A stretch of 64,000 nucleotides of DNA from Adiantum capillus-veneris (GCA_014529385.2 CM043971.1:96250382-96314381); one strand, 5' to 3'; positions 1-12,245 are shown, counted from the first letter of the stretch. Notes: generated by a model not told the origin, from the letters alone. Made by a program: numbers and translations.

Positions 1-3000
1 TACTCTAATGTAGCATTGTAAGCATTGACAAGGTTCATACTATCCTTAAGCTGTGTTCCTTGCATCCATCTAGCATCTTCAAAAGGATATTTTTTGAACT
101 TAATAAGATATTGTCCGATAATCTTACTATGTCTTAGTATCTTGTCTTCATGTCAAAGAATCGATTCAGCTGAAGCACCTCTTCTGATCTTCGATCTAGG
201 GCGGGTCCTCAATGATTGGTTCTTGTGGTGGCTCTCCTTTGTAAGGCTTAAGTAGGCTTACATGAAAAGCAGTGTGAATGAGACAATGGTTGGGCAACTT
301 GAGCTGATAGGCTATCTCATTGATTGGTTTTAGAATTTGAAAAGGACCATAGTATCTTTTTGCTAGTTTAGCATAATACTTTTGGTGGCCCGTAGGATTT
401 TTACCCGTAGTTTGTCTCAATCGAGCCTTGGGAAATTTGTATAGGATCCAATCATTTTCCTTGAAAGCTAAGGCCCTAAGCTAAGGCCCTTCTGTGCTTG
501 TGAGCCTTTTACCTTTGCTGTGAGATAAATATAGACTCCTTAATCTTTTGGAAAGATTCTTGTAGGTCTTGGCTATACTCATCGGCAACGAAGATCTCCC
601 ATGTACCTTAAGTAGCAAGGGACTTTTAGGTCTTCCCTCGATGATTTCAAAAGGTGCCTTTTGTGTAGTAGTATGGACAATGTTATTGTATGCATACTCT
701 ACAAGTGGTAGATACTTCTCCCATTGTGAGCATTGATCTACTTATGTAACATAAGTCTTTAGTAGATCAAGAATCCTAAGGTTAGTTATCTCACTTTGGC
801 CATCCGTTTGTAGCTGATAGGCCGAAGAGAAATTCAACCTTGTACCTAGATTTTCAAAGAGACCTTTCCAGAAGTTACAAGTCATTGTAGGATCTCTATC
901 TAGCACGATGGATGTTGACAATCCATGGTGTTTGAAAATCTGGGATATGAAGATGGTTGCCATTTAGTGTGCCTCAATAGTTTTTTTGATAGGAATAAAG
1001 TGTGCTTAGTTTTTAAACTTGTTGACTATTGTCCATATTCCCGTATTCCCATGGATAGACTTAGGTAATCCAAAGATAAAATCCATGGATATACTCTCCC
1101 ATGGAAAATTAGGAACTGGCAATGGGTGGAGTAATCCAGGTTTCTTCCCTCTATCATACTTTGTCTTTTGGCATACCGGACATTTTGAAACATATTCTTG
1201 TATGTTCACTTTCAAGGTGGGCCAATAAAAATATGTCTCTACTCCTCAAAGAGTAGCTTGAATCCCTCTATGCCCCGCATAGGGAGGAGCATGGGATTCA
1301 TATATCACTTTCTCACGAAGGGAGTGAGTAACACATGGCATGTTGCCATGGAGAAGATAACCATCCTGCAAGGTGAAGGGTTCCTCTTTCTTCCCTAAGG
1401 CAAGGGCTGACATTATATCCATAAATCAGGTTCAATAGCATACTCATCTATCATGAAAGATAGATCATTGTGAGTTGCTATAGACACCGCATTTTCCCTT
1501 GTTTGTCATGATAGTGCATCGGCCACTTGATTATGTTTACCAGCAATATGAGCAATATGAAAATTGAATAGCGAAAGAAAATTTTCCCACCTCATTTGTT
1601 TGTCAAAAAGCTTGGTTTGCGTATGAAGTACTTGAGACTTTGGTGGTCCGTTTGTAAGATGAATGCAGTCCCCATAGATATTTCTTCCATGTGTCTAGGG
1701 CATGTAGAAGAACTAGTAGCTCTTTTTAATATATGCCCAACACTCGTTCATTGGTATTGAGTCTTCAACTTTCATATGCTATGGCATGCCCTGCTTGGAG
1801 CAAAACTGTTCCAAGGCAATCTCCACAAGAATCTCATTGGACCTCAAATGGCTTTGAGAGATCCGATAGTGTAAGCACTAGTTGGGAGGTAAGCTTTTCT
1901 TTAAGCTTGTCAAAAGCATTTTGCTCTTTAGCAGTCCATGAATACTTAACGTTCTTCTTTGTTAATTCATGTAGTGGCCCTGCTAGTTGAGAGATTTTTT
2001 CTATGAAGCGTCTATAGTATACACACATACCAATAAAGCTTCGTAACTCATGTAGATTCCTTGGATTATGACATCCTTTTATTACCTCTAACTGTGATGG
2101 ATCCATACGGATACCATCTTGAGAGAATTTGACTTAAGTACAAAATCTCTTGGAAAAAAAATTTACTCTTCTTTTGGTTAATGAAAATATTATTCTCCCT
2201 CAAAGCTGGAAAGGTTACCTGGAGATGTTGCTTATGCTCCTCAAGAGAATTGGAGTAGATGATGATATCATCAAAGAGCACTCTAGTTAACTTGCATTAG
2301 GGCTGAAATTTTTTCTCCATTAGGTGGTTGAATGTGGCTGGAGCATTTGTCAAGCCAAAAGGCATGACAAGATATTCATAAAGACCAAACGTTGTGCAAA
2401 AAGCAGTCTTTACAATATCTTCATTCACTATCCTTATTGGATGATAGCAACTTTTTAGGTCAATTCTACTGCAGTAGGTAGACCCTTGTAGCTTATGAAA
2501 CAAATCTTCTACCCGTGGTATGAGAAATCTGTTTTTGATGGTGATCCGGTTTAGTGCTCTATAGTTGACCACATATGATATGTGTCGTCTTTCTTTTGTA
2601 CTAGTAGGAGTGGTGAACAAAAGGGAGAGGAGCTAGGCCTCACCGTCCCCTTGTCTACCAACTCATGCACTTGCCTCATAATCTCCTCTTGTTGAGCTTG
2701 AGAAACTCTATAAAGGGTTTTCTTAGGTGGTGAGCTCCCAGGTAGAAGCTCTATCTTATGGTCATCATCCCCTCATTTTGGAGGTAACTCCATAGGGATG
2801 TCATCGATAAATACATCTTGGAATCTATTTAGAAAATTAGACAAGTATAATTATTTTTTATTCCTACCACTTTGTTTGGTTAAAACATTAGCATCATTTA
2901 GAGACTCTTTGACAAAAATCATGTACAAGGAAACCGAGCTTTTCATTGAATTATCAAAAGCAGGTGAATTTACAAGAGGTATAGTACGACCAGATTCATT

Positions 3001-3253
3001 GGCATCTATATACACGTTCTTTTCCCTATAGATGAAATAAATTCTCCTTTTAAGGAACTTCATGTTGGCAGCCATGCGGTTGAACCATGGTGCATGTTGG
3101 AGAGGGGACATGAAAAAGTCTTCTTTGTGAATGTAGCTTTGGACATGAAGCCTCAACTTCCCAATCAACAAGGGAGTAATGGAGCCTTACTGTCCCTTGA
3201 AAGCTCCATCACAATAGTTACAATATCTCCCATCTCAAAAGCTTGAATGCCCA
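1..3253 (-). pseudogene. Ty3/gypsy chromovirus pol relic (family A, copy A1)
   Basis: Broken pol polyprotein read on the minus strand, from the protease/RT linker (about 3250) to the chromodomain end (near 1). Pieces in order: protease tail with PWFNRMAAN (3060-3100); RT with VNYRALNRITIKN and the active-site segment FDDIIIYSNS (2240-2620); RNase H start with YYRRFIEKISQ (1834-2106); integrase zinc region CPVCQKTK and core SMDFIFGLPKS (1006-1215); second integrase block TDGQSE (742-963); C-terminal RRYYGPF-like segment (196-420). Frameshifts and stops separate every piece, so it cannot make a polyprotein. It matches the better copy at 53.4-56.8 kb nearly throughout, which fixes the family. 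No LTR of this family is seen beside it. The 5' half (gag and most of the protease) is missing at 3253, where copia sequence begins. Confidence 0.93.
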
Positions 3254-3278
3254 GCACGTGATATAGGGATCTTTTGAT

Positions 3279-3954
3279 AAGTGACTGCCCCGGGTGTTGG
3301 CTGCCTCATTTATGTATGCAACACGAGGCCGGATATTCAGTTTGCAGTCTCACAGGTCAGTAGATTTATGCATAGCCCAGGTCTAAGCATTGGCAGGCTG
3401 TCAAGAGGATTTTCCTCTACCTTAGTGGCACTTTACATCTTGGCTTGTTTTATCCCAAGGGGGGATCATTGCCACCAGACTTACATGCTTTTTCGGACTC
3501 AGATTGGGCTGGTTGTTTTGACACAGGAGTGTCCACAAGTGGTTTTTGTTTCATGCTTGGCAGTTCATGTATATCATGGTTGAGCAAGAAGCAACCTACT
3601 ATGGCCACTTCGAGTTGTGAGGCTGAGTACAGGGCAGTCTTCACAGCTACGGTTGAGTGTGTATGGCTCAAACGCCTTATGGCTGATTTGGGTGTTGGAT
3701 AGGACACTGCCAACACTATCTACACTGACATTCAGAGCGCATTGGCAATTGCGAGGAACCCAGTTTCTCATACTCGCACAAAGCACATTGAGGTGCATTA
3801 CCACTATGTCAGGGAGAGGCTCTCAGCAGGAGAGATCAGCTTGGCTTATGTGCCAACACAGGACAACCTTGCATATCTTTTCACAAAGGCATTGTCTCGT
3901 GAGAAGCTTGAAGCTTTCCGCAAAGCTTTGGGCTTACTCCCCTATGTAGACTGA
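3279..3954 (+). pseudogene. Ty1/copia RT end and RNase H (3' end of pol)
   Basis: The reading starts at the end of a copia reverse transcriptase (CNTRPDIQFAVSQVSRFM) and runs through RNase H. Visible RNase H landmarks are SDSDWAG, CEAEYRA (catalytic Glu), the YTDIQSALAIA block and HTRTKHIEVHYHYVRE, ending LGLLPYVD-stop at 3954. Frames shift near 3410 and 3700 (TAG after DLGVG), so it is not functional. It is the last part of a copia pol. The polypurine tract and LTR follow directly, so the 3' end of the element is preserved while gag, integrase and most of RT are missing at 3279. Confidence 0.93.
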
Positions 3955-4029
3955 TCATGTCCTTAGGGCATGGAACTTCCCTTTACTCATGTGCCAGCTC
4001 TCGTTCACCGCATCACTCCAGGGGGGATT

Positions 4030-4256
4030 TGTTACCATATACATGTGGTAGTGATGTGCGTGAACACACTAGGACCGCAGGGGCATTTTTTCCCTCTTTA
4101 GGAGGTTTTTTCCCTCGTGCATTGTATATACCCCCATCACTCTAGGGCTCTCTATCTTTCCATGGCACACTAAGAAACACACTCTCTATTGTGTGCCTTG
4201 AGCTTCCTTCGTCTTCTCCAAGATGTGTGCGTTTCTCTGCAACCCTTATTCCAACA
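4030..4256 (+). repeat. copia 3' LTR (227 bp)
   Basis: A polypurine tract (AGGGGGGATT, ending 4029) precedes TGTTACC at 4030, and the segment ends CCAACA at 4256, giving TGTT..AACA termini. Family A gypsy sequence starts at the very next base, so this end of the copia element is intact. The matching 5' LTR is not in the window. Confidence 0.75.
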
Positions 4257-6560
4257 GGCATTTGGAGATGAGGGCTTCATGGAGTCCTCTAAGCTACATC
4301 ATGTAGCTATGCATTTTCAAAAGTCCACCAGGCAATGGTGGTCTAGTCTACGATCAAACAGTGAAGCTCCACGAACATGGAAAGCTTTAAGAGCTTCCAT
4401 CATGAAGCAGTTTTTGGCTAGCGATACCAAAGACAAAGTACTCACCGAATGGCAAAGCTTGAAGCTCTCTCCCTATGAATCTATTCACAAATATGTAGAC
4501 AAGTTTTGGGATTTACATCTCAAAGCCACTGTCTACAAAAAGATGGATTTTGGAGAGCAAAAACAACAATTTTGTGCAGGTTTATCTGAGGATATGGCGG
4601 AGTATGTTAAGTCCCAAAGGCCACACATCATATCTCCGGTCGTACACCATACCATGGTGGCTTCAAGAATCAACTTCCAACAAGGGGCTAAGATAAATCT
4701 TAAGCCTATGGAAACCAGGACCGTAGTGAGCCTAAGGGAAAGGACAATGTCCAAAAGTCTCCCAAAGGCAACTCCAACAACAATAAAGCCAAGGAGAAGG
4801 GAGTTTATAAAGGCAAAAATAAACTCTCTCCTGAAGAGCTAGAGCATTATCAAAAAAATAACCGTTGTTTCAAGTGTGGGCAGTAAGGGCATGCCTATCG
4901 TGCTTGCCCCCACAAGAATACACGTAATGAGCCTCCTAGAGCTTGCATAGTCAAATTTCAAGAAGAGGATGCTCAACACAAAGGATCTCCTCTATGTCAT
5001 GCTTGAGGAAAGGTAAGAGAACATGATGCTTTCGTTCTCTCTGACCCTGGTTCTACTCACAATTTCATATCCATATAGTTGGCCACCAAGGTAAGCATCC
5101 AAGCCTATGAGATGGGAGATGTCCTAGTTGCTGATGGTGCTTTCAAGGGACAAGAAGCCTCAGTCACTCCCTTAATTGGAAAATTGATGCTCCATGTCCA
5201 AAGCTATGTGGACAAGGAGGATTATTTCATCTCTCCTCTCAAGTATGACGATGTAATCCTAGGGGCACCATGGTTTGATCGCATGGCTGCCAATGTTTAA
5301 TTCCCTGAAAGACAAATCTACTTTAGGTATAGAGAAAAAGATATGTACATAGATGCTAAGGAGACGGGTAGCACCATACCCATTGTACATAAGCAAGCTT
5401 TAATAAGTCAATAAACAGCTCTATTCCTGTGTACATGATTTTTGTTAAAGATTCTAAAAATGAACCTAATGTTTTAGCAAAAGGACATATAGGCAATCAA
5501 AAGGAATTAGAGTTATCCAATTTCCTAAAGGGATTCCAAGATGTTTTTATTGATGACATCGCTTGTGAGCTACCTCCCAAACGAGGGGATGACGACCATG
5601 CAATTGAACTTCTTCCAGGAAGCTCACCGCCTAATAAACCTCCTTATCAAGTTTCTCAAGCTCAACAAGAGGAGATTATGTGGCAAGTGCATGAGTTGGT
5701 TGAGAAAGGCATGGTTAGGCCTAGCTCATCTCCATTTTGTTCGCCATTTTTATTAGTGCAAAAGAAACATGGCACATATCGTATGTGTGTCAACTATAGA
5801 GCACTAAATAGGATCACTATCAAGAATAGGTTTCCCGTTCCACGGGTAGACTACCTATTTGATAAGCTACAGGGGTCGACCTACTTCAGTAGGATTGACC
5901 TAAAAAGTGGCTACCATCAAATAAGGATAGTTGATCAAGACATTGTAAAGACCGCATTTTGCACTACGTTTGGTCTTTATGAGTACATTGTTATGTCTTT
6001 TGGCTTGACCAATGCACTAGCCACATTTTATCATCTGATGGAGAAGCTATTCAGCCCTCATCGAAGGTTTACTAGAGTGTTCTTTGATGATATAATCATC
6101 TACTTTAATTCATTAGACGAACACAAGCGACACCTCTAGTAATATTTCCAGTTTTCCGAGAGAATAAACTTTATATTAATCAAAAGAAAAGTGAATTTTT
6201 CTTACAAGAGATTCAGTATTTAGGTCACATTATCTCTCAAGATGGCATCCAAATGGATCCATCAAAGTTAGAGGTAATAAAAGGATGGCCTAATCCAAGG
6301 AATTTGCATGAACTAAGAAGCTTTATAGGTATGTGTGCATACTATAGACGCTTCATAAACAAGTTCTCACAAATCGCGGGACCATTACATGACCTAAAAA
6401 AGAAAACAAATAGGTATAATGGTCCACCAAGGAGAACAGTTCTTTCAAAAAGCTTAAAGAGAAGCTTATCTCTCAACCTGTGCTTACACTACCGAATCTT
6501 CGAAGCCATTCGAGCTCCAATGCGACACCTGTGGTGATTGCCTTGGAGTTGTTTTTCTCC
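4257..6560 (+). pseudogene. Ty3/gypsy chromovirus gag-pol relic (family A, copy A2)
   Basis: Gag starts mid-domain (FGDEGFMESSKL, 4259) and includes the QWWSSLR / DKVLTEWQSLK capsid block typical of retrotransposon gag. A zinc knuckle CFKCGQ is interrupted by TAA near 4885. The protease has SDPGSTHNF near 5040 and PWFDRMAAN near 5280. RT runs 5430-6140 with VNYRALNRITIKN, SRIDLKSGYHQIRI and FFDDIIIYFNS, then frameshifts near 6140. The RNase H start is in 6253-6540, and homology to the copy at 54.9 kb stops at about 6560. Integrase, chromodomain and LTRs are absent. Most lesions (TAA in the knuckle, stop after MAANV, frameshift at 6140) are absent from the 53-kb copy, so they arose in this copy. 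Confidence 0.93.
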
Positions 6561-7521
6561 GTGCGTTCTCTAAGACGACTCAATGATTGTGAAGGTTGCT
6601 ACCAAGAGCGTGTATACGTGTGTGCATCGACCATTGGAGTCGAGAGGTGGACGTGGCTCCCTTCGCATGGTGCAATTCCCAAGGCAAACCAACACACAAG
6701 CCCCCCTCCCCATTATGTCAATAGTGTCAACTCTTCCAACTACACTCTACCAAGTGCTGACCTCTCATGAACTTACCCCCCCCCCCCGATAGTGACCTCT
6801 CAGTGCCAATTTATAGGTGTTGGCTGCTTAGCTTATGGTAATCCCGATCGGATTAGGGTAAGCTAATCGGGGAGACAAAGCAAGCGGTGGGCCCGATGTG
6901 GTTGACCCTTGCTTTGTTTACGGAGGTTATTAAAATGAGAATCTCTAGGTGGGCCTTTGTGACCATCACCTAGAGAGAGGGAATTTACAAATTGGGATTT
7001 TTTACAATGGCTTGGGTGAAAACTGAAGAAATGAAGAACATAATCTACAAATTACTGAAAATGGCATCGTGGTTGCGTGATGCCGACGAATGGGGTGTTG
7101 CCGGTGCGTCGGTGTAGTGTGTACGTCTTTTCGGGGTCGGCCGGGGCATGCCTTCGGCGCATTTCTCCTTTTTGTTGTTGGCGGCGCGTGCTTTGGGTGT
7201 TCTCCTTCTTTTCATTGATGTCGATGGCGTAGAATCCTTCTTTGTTTTTTTGTATTTTCTTTTAAGTGCGTGCGTATACACGTGTCGTGTGCGTGTATGG
7301 CTGCGTGAGTGAATATAGGTGTGTACATACGCGTGAGTGTGTGTATATATGTAGTTGAATGTGTGTGCACGAGCGTGCGTGGGAACGGGAGTTGTGTGTG
7401 TGTATATACAATGTATATATATTTATTTATTTTTATTTTAAATTCGGTTTTTGACAGTGCTGTGGGCGACGCAGAGAAAAAGGGGGGGTGAGGGTGGTGA
7501 ATGGGGTGTGTGTCTGTATGC

Positions 7522-7566
<45 letters not shown>

Positions 7567-8118
7567 TGGCGGTGCCTGCGCGGGCTGTGTACAGGGAGCA
7601 CATACGGCGAGCGTGGAGCCGGGCAGCGGACGAGACAGAGTGCGAGAGACAGTGAGAGTGGGGGGGGTGAGGGAGGGGAGAGGGGATAGGGTTGGGGGAG
7701 AAAGGCGCAGACGGGCTGTGGATGCGCGTGAGGCCGGGGAGGGGGGGTAGCGGCAGCGGGCGCGACAAGAGACGGGGGGGAGCTTGGTCAACGAGGGAGA
7801 GAGAGAGAGAGAGATTAATGCCAAGGGGTGGTTCCCACCAAGGGGAGAGAGGGAGAGATAGGGGTTGTGAGGGGGGGGGGGAGTAGAGGATAGAGGAAGA
7901 GAGGGTGTGAGAGATAGAGGGAGGGAGAGGTGGTGCTTTCCTTAAGGCCCGCCATGGCTACTTCCAAGAGAGAGAGAGAGAGAGCTAAGGCTAGGTGTAG
8001 ATAGGGGGGGAGGGGTTGCTTAAGGCCAAAGGGAGTGTGGACGAGAGGGGGTGGGGATACGGCCCGCCGGGGCTGAAGTGTGGACAGGCAGAGAGAGAGG
8101 GAGAGAGAGGCATTCATG
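6561..8118. other. non-coding, GT/GA-rich low-complexity stretch
   Basis: No credible gene. Composition changes along it: ordinary sequence to 7000 with a C-run near 6777, then strongly purine/GT-rich sequence (7260-8110) with a (GT)n array and several (GA)n runs. Its frames give only periodic His-Thr or Ser-Leu style ORFs. It lies directly 3' of the minus-strand integrase at 8119-9417, so part may be 3' untranslated or LTR sequence of that element. No LTR boundary could be fixed. Confidence 0.5.
7522..7565. repeat. (GT)n microsatellite, about 22 units
   Basis: Uninterrupted GT dinucleotide run inside a GT-rich segment. Confidence 0.95.
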
Positions 8119-9417
8119 CTTCTAGCCCTTCCTCTGCATCTTTAGTTGTGGAGTTAGAGGGTTCTCCCTCTTCTGAAATGTCTAGCATGAATTTTGGATC
8201 AAACCTAAAAAAATAACTGTTCAGTCTCCATCCATTGACCCTAGTCTTGTGACTTCTCCCATCTGCTTCCATCAGCTTATAGCTGCCGTTGTCATAGCGC
8301 TTCTTGATGATGAATAGTCCCTCCCATTTGGGTTGAAATTTCTTGTCCTTCTTGGTGTCAAATCTATTGTCATATCTCAGCACTAACATACCTTTTTCCA
8401 GTCCCTTTTCTTTAAGCCCTTGATTGAAAGTGAGCCGGCGTCGTTCTGCCTGCACTGCATAGTGATTGATTGCTTCTTCCCTATCTAGTTGGAGCCTCTC
8501 CAAATCCAAGATGTGGTTTCAGAGATTTACAATTGGACGATGTATCTGGCTAGCCAAGACTCGTAAGCTGGCTATTTGTACTTCAATGGGTAGGATTGCC
8601 TCCTTCCCATAAACTAGATGGAAAGGGGTAAAACCTAGTGATGTTCGGAATGTCGTTCGGTAGGCCCAAAGAGCTACCATGATATGTTTATCCCAGTCTC
8701 TTGTGTGATTGTTCACCTGCTTTGTGATGATTTTGCAAATCATTCCGTTTACCTTCTCTACCAGACCATTGCATTGTGGATAGTATGGTGTGGAATGTCG
8801 GCGTGTGATGCCTAACTTCTTCATCAGTTCTCCCACCAAATCACCTCTAAATCCTGGTCCTCTATCTGATATTATCTCAAGAGGAGGGCCAAAACGGCAA
8901 CAGATGTGCTCAAAAATGAACTTTGCTACCTCTTGGGCTGTAATGCGGGTGGTGGCGGTTGCTTCTGCCCATTGAGTCATGTAGTCTACACCCACTATGA
9001 TGTACAATTTACCTGATTGGACCCTTGGTAAAGGACCGATTGCATCTATTCCCCATTTCTCAAATGGACCATATGAGATGATAGGAGTTTGTGGCTCGTA
9101 GGTTAATGTGCGATCACTAGTCACTTGACAAGCCTTCCATGTTTTGCACCAATGGTGTACATCCCTGTTCAAACTAGGCCAAGAGTACCCTGCTTGTAGA
9201 ATCTTCCTACTGGTGATATCTAGAGCAAAATAGCCGCTGCAGACGCCATCATGGCAACTTGAAATTACCTCTGTGATCTCAATGGATATTGGCACCCGCC
9301 TGAGAATTTGATCCTTGCCCTTACAATACAAGTGGTCGTTTACAAGGCGGTACCTAGTAGCCTTCCTGACCAGCCACTACTTCTGGCCTTTGGTGTATCC
9401 TTCCGGACATTCTCCTG
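8119..9417 (-). pseudogene. Ty3/gypsy integrase fragment, different lineage from family A
   Basis: Minus-strand integrase, the enzyme that joins retrotransposon cDNA to chromosomal DNA. The segment opens at 9417 with GYTKGQK and a stop, then a zinc-binding region (HDGVCSGYFA...WCKTWKACQ). The catalytic core has all three acidic positions visible: WGIDAIGPL (Asp), ISDRGPGF (Asp) and GLVEKVNG (Glu). A TGA/frame change at about 8510-8519 separates the core from the C-terminal domain (8114-8509), which contains KFQPKWEGLFIIKK and ends near 8117. The sequence is clearly not family A, B or C. Upstream pol is cut off at 9417 exactly where a TGTT-starting LTR begins, so a later insertion probably removed it. 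Confidence 0.92.
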
Positions 9418-10359
9418 TGTTAAGGCGGTTACGCCGCTAGCGGAAGCTAAATAGCGAGAACTCAACCAACAACAGAATTTGTCAGACGAGGACGAAGCTT
9501 GACCCGCAGGCGCATGGAAACAACTAGGTGGGTGTCAAATCACCTACTCGACCTTCTAATGACAATCACTACTAAGGAAATCAAATCTAAGTTCTAAAAT
9601 ACGCAAGTGACTGAAATCCGTACTACGAACGAATGCTATACGAAACAGGATCTAGAATCATCGAATCGATCTCAAACTCAAAGGGAAGTCTATACACTAG
9701 GTAAGAACAACACCCTGAAGACTTGAACTGCAAAATCAACCTATAACCACTCCGTGCGGTAAACGCGTATGAAGACAGGCCGAAAATTACAGGTGACTGA
9801 AACTTGACCCCGATGGTACGAATGTGTAGCTCTACTCGTTGTGGTTCTATAGATATGCTGCACGCTCTATTCCGACACACGAGTTGGAAGAAAACTCACA
9901 CCGAAGCTCGTAGGAACTTACCACACGTAGAAGCCGATAGCGCGCACTCTTGGTATCTGTGCGTAGCTCTCACCGTTGCTAACACAATGGCGGTGTCGCT
10001 TCTCCAATGGCAGCCCCGTAGCTCGCGTAGCAAGGAGATAAGACTCTCTCTCTCTCTCTCTCTCTCTCTCAGACACAGTCACGGCGCTCAAAAACTCACT
10101 TTGATTAATAATTGAATCCTCCCTTAGGTTACAAAACTTTGGCTTATATACCTCAGCCTTGGAGGTGAGAACATCTCTAATTATTTACATCAGCAGGTGA
10201 AATTACGTCGGGATTACAAGCTGGAAACTCAATTGAGTCCCATTACTTAATGAATGGCTCAAATCAAAATTAATGTCGGAAAGACATTTATTACAATCAA
10301 TGGTTACAAAATGATGAGTGTGAACAAAAATGCGGGTGTGATCCTCTGCTGGCTCAACA
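9418..10359 (-). repeat. LTR of a minus-strand retrotransposon (about 940 bp)
   Basis: Read on the minus strand it starts TGTTGAGCC (10359), right after a purine tract (GGAGGGGGGGAG at 10360-10371). It ends at 9418 with the plus-strand sequence TGTTAAGG, giving TGTT..AACA ends. A TATA-like TATATAAG lies on the minus strand near 10150, where a U3 promoter would be expected. A (CT)14 array sits at 10043-10070. Its inner end abuts broken integrase at 9417, which fits insertion into that older element. The partner LTR and target duplication are not seen, so the far boundary is inferred from the termini and the homology break. Confidence 0.6.
10043..10070. repeat. (CT)n microsatellite
   Basis: Uninterrupted CT run of 14 units inside the LTR. 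Confidence 0.95.
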
Positions 10360-10408
10360 CTCCCCCCCTCCGCGTTCATGTCGTCCCTGACATGACTTTT
10401 AGGCTTGG

Positions 10409-11113
10409 TCAATAGAGTCCTGTCGTCTTGAGCATCTGCAAATGTGATTCGTAGCGTAGGTTGCCGATGGTCAAGGTTGGGCCGAATATTTTGCTTTCGT
10501 GAGTGAAAAAGCCGGTGTAGAAAGCTTCTTCGAATGTTTGCATGTGGAAGCTAGGCAAAAACATAATTCTTTGGTATAAGAGATGTAACACCTTTGGTGA
10601 TGGCTGCAATGAAAGATCATACATCATATCCGTCACTGTGTCGGCCGTCGATAGTAGACTCGAGGTCGTGGCTTTATCTGGCGCGAACACTTCAATGCAT
10701 GCTAAGAGAGTTCTGCAGATTTTCTTTAGCATCTGACACGAAAGGTCAGGAGAGCCAGTAAAGAGTTTGATGGTGCCCGTTAGGGTTTTCACCATGTAGG
10801 CTTTACCTATTTTCTCTCCTTCCTTTGGTCCTGGCATCCTTGGGTAATTAAGCCAATTTGGCTTCTTTTCTGCAATCCTGCCATGCTCTTTCCAGCTTCT
10901 GACTCTTGGCACCGGGCAGAAGGTTGCATCCTCCCGAATCTCCTTTGGAGCCTCTACCAAGTAGATGAGGTAGGCTGGGTATTTGTTTAGCCAACCTTTC
11001 CTCCATCTAGGTTGAGAATCTACAATCTTCTTTGATTGTTCATCTTTTGTGATGTCGCCTTCGTAAAGAGCGACATACTGCTCCTCCTCGAGATCACTCA
11101 TCTTCTTGCTCAT
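10409..11113 (-). CDS. unrecognised ORF beside an LTR polypurine tract
   Basis: An open frame of 234 codons from an ATG at 11113 (MSKKMSDLEEEQ). A longer start at 11188 exists but runs into the neighbouring transposase fragment. I do not recognise the protein. It is charged and soluble-looking, with no signal peptide or membrane segment: an acidic N-terminus, a basic/Pro middle (PRWRKGWLNKYPAYLIYL, NWLNYPRMPGPKEGEK) and a Cys-containing helix-like stretch (MLKKICRTLLACIEVF). It stops about 40 bases before the purine tract of the minus-strand LTR, so by position it is the last ORF of that element, where Athila-type elements carry an extra (env-like) ORF. It could also be a gag fragment of an uncommon lineage. 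It is free of stops for 700 bases in a neighbourhood of heavily broken genes. Confidence 0.55.
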   Translation of the reverse strand: MSKKMSDLEEEQYVALYEGDITKDEQSKKIVDSQPRWRKGWLNKYPAYLIYLVEAPKEIREDATFCPVPRVRSWKEHGRIAEKKPNWLNYPRMPGPKEGEKIGKAYMVKTLTGTIKLFTGSPDLSCQMLKKICRTLLACIEVFAPDKATTSSLLSTADTVTDMMYDLSLQPSPKVLHLLYQRIMFLPSFHMQTFEEAFYTGFFTHESKIFGPTLTIGNLRYESHLQMLKTTGLY

Positions 11114-12245
11114 ATGCATATATTCAAAAATATAGGCCACTCTTTGTGGAAACATATTATTGGTTTGGAAGACACGGAAGCAACTCAAAATGACTTAAAA
11201 GATCAAAACTACAAACGCAACTTGTGGCCCCATGTTAATGAAGAGATAGGTAAAAAAGAATGTGCACCTACACCATGAGTGCTTACTACCGAAGAGATTG
11301 ACACAATTAATCAAAGAATACAATCTATCTGCACACCCATGGGGTATGGTGCTTCATTGAAGAATATATTCACTGTGGATGACACAAGTCTTTTGAACCT
11401 GAAGACACATGATTAGCATGATTTCATCAAGGTAACCCAATATCTTTTTTAATTGTAACAACTGCATCCTCCAACCAAGAGATACTAATTTGATTGTAAA
11501 TTGATACATGTAGCATGTTCTCATCCTTGTTATTAATGGTTGCTTAACAAGTGGTATCCAAGATGTTATCTATCATTTAGAGAAGCTAGCAAGGTACGTG
11601 TATAGCTCGCGAATGTTTGTATATGTACTTTTAATAAACATTTCATACATTGTTCTTCTATTTTTTCAATAGATGGATCAGGTCTAAGGAGATTGATACA
11701 AGGTCAATACCGCAAAAGAAAAGGGAATGCATCGAGCTCCTTTGTTTTGCAGAGAAAGAGTTATCGACGTCATTTTTTGATATCCAAGTCCACGTACTCA
11801 TTCATCTTGTGGATGAGATATAGATTGCAAGTGTTGTTAGCACTCATTGGATGTTTTGGGTTGAAAGATTTATGGGAGTTTTAAAGGGTCTTGTTTGCCA
11901 AAGAGCATGCCTAGAGACTTCAATGGCCAAGGGATGGATGCTTAGAGAGTGCATATATTACCTTCAGAGTACCTTGAGCATGTTGACACAGCCTCTCCAC
12001 AGACATTGACAATGGAAGAGTCTCCTACATTGTCAGATGAGGTGTTATGTGGCAAGGGCATTCCTCGATTGATCAACGATGTGTTACTCAATATTCTTGC
12101 ATTATTTCATCTTTTAGGTAGCAATCATGTGCAAGTTCAAGAGATACAAACCCTATTGATGAGGAGCTTGGCTATGTGGGAACTGTAGCTAGTATTTATG
12201 AGATCAACTTCCGTGTTTGCAAGCAGGTAATAAGATTTTATAGAT
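11111..12245 (+). pseudogene. CACTA (En/Spm) tnp2 transposase fragment
   Basis: Plus-strand relic homologous to the better tnp2 at 60.8-64 kb. It starts at the block HMHIFKNIGHSLWK (compare PMHIFKNVGELLWK there) and continues NDLKDQN..LWPHVNEE. After a stop it contains HVLIHLVDEID, STHWMFWVERFMGVLK and MAKGWMLREC, the conserved C-terminal half of tnp2. Two intron-like gaps are visible (about 11432-11515 and 11590-11672) with GT and AG edges. Several stops and frame changes rule out function. Upstream exons are missing: the relic begins where the minus-strand ORF begins. The copia LTR at 12339 begins about 90 bases after the last recognisable coding. Confidence 0.85.

Noticed and set aside
7212-7824. 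Long His-Thr and Pro/Leu-rich ORFs over the GT and GA tracts
   Set aside because: They are products of dinucleotide repeats read in several frames, with no conserved pattern.
11111-11188. N-terminal extension of the unknown minus-strand ORF to 11188
   Set aside because: The same bases encode the conserved MHIFKN block of tnp2 on the other strand, so the extension is probably chance read-through.
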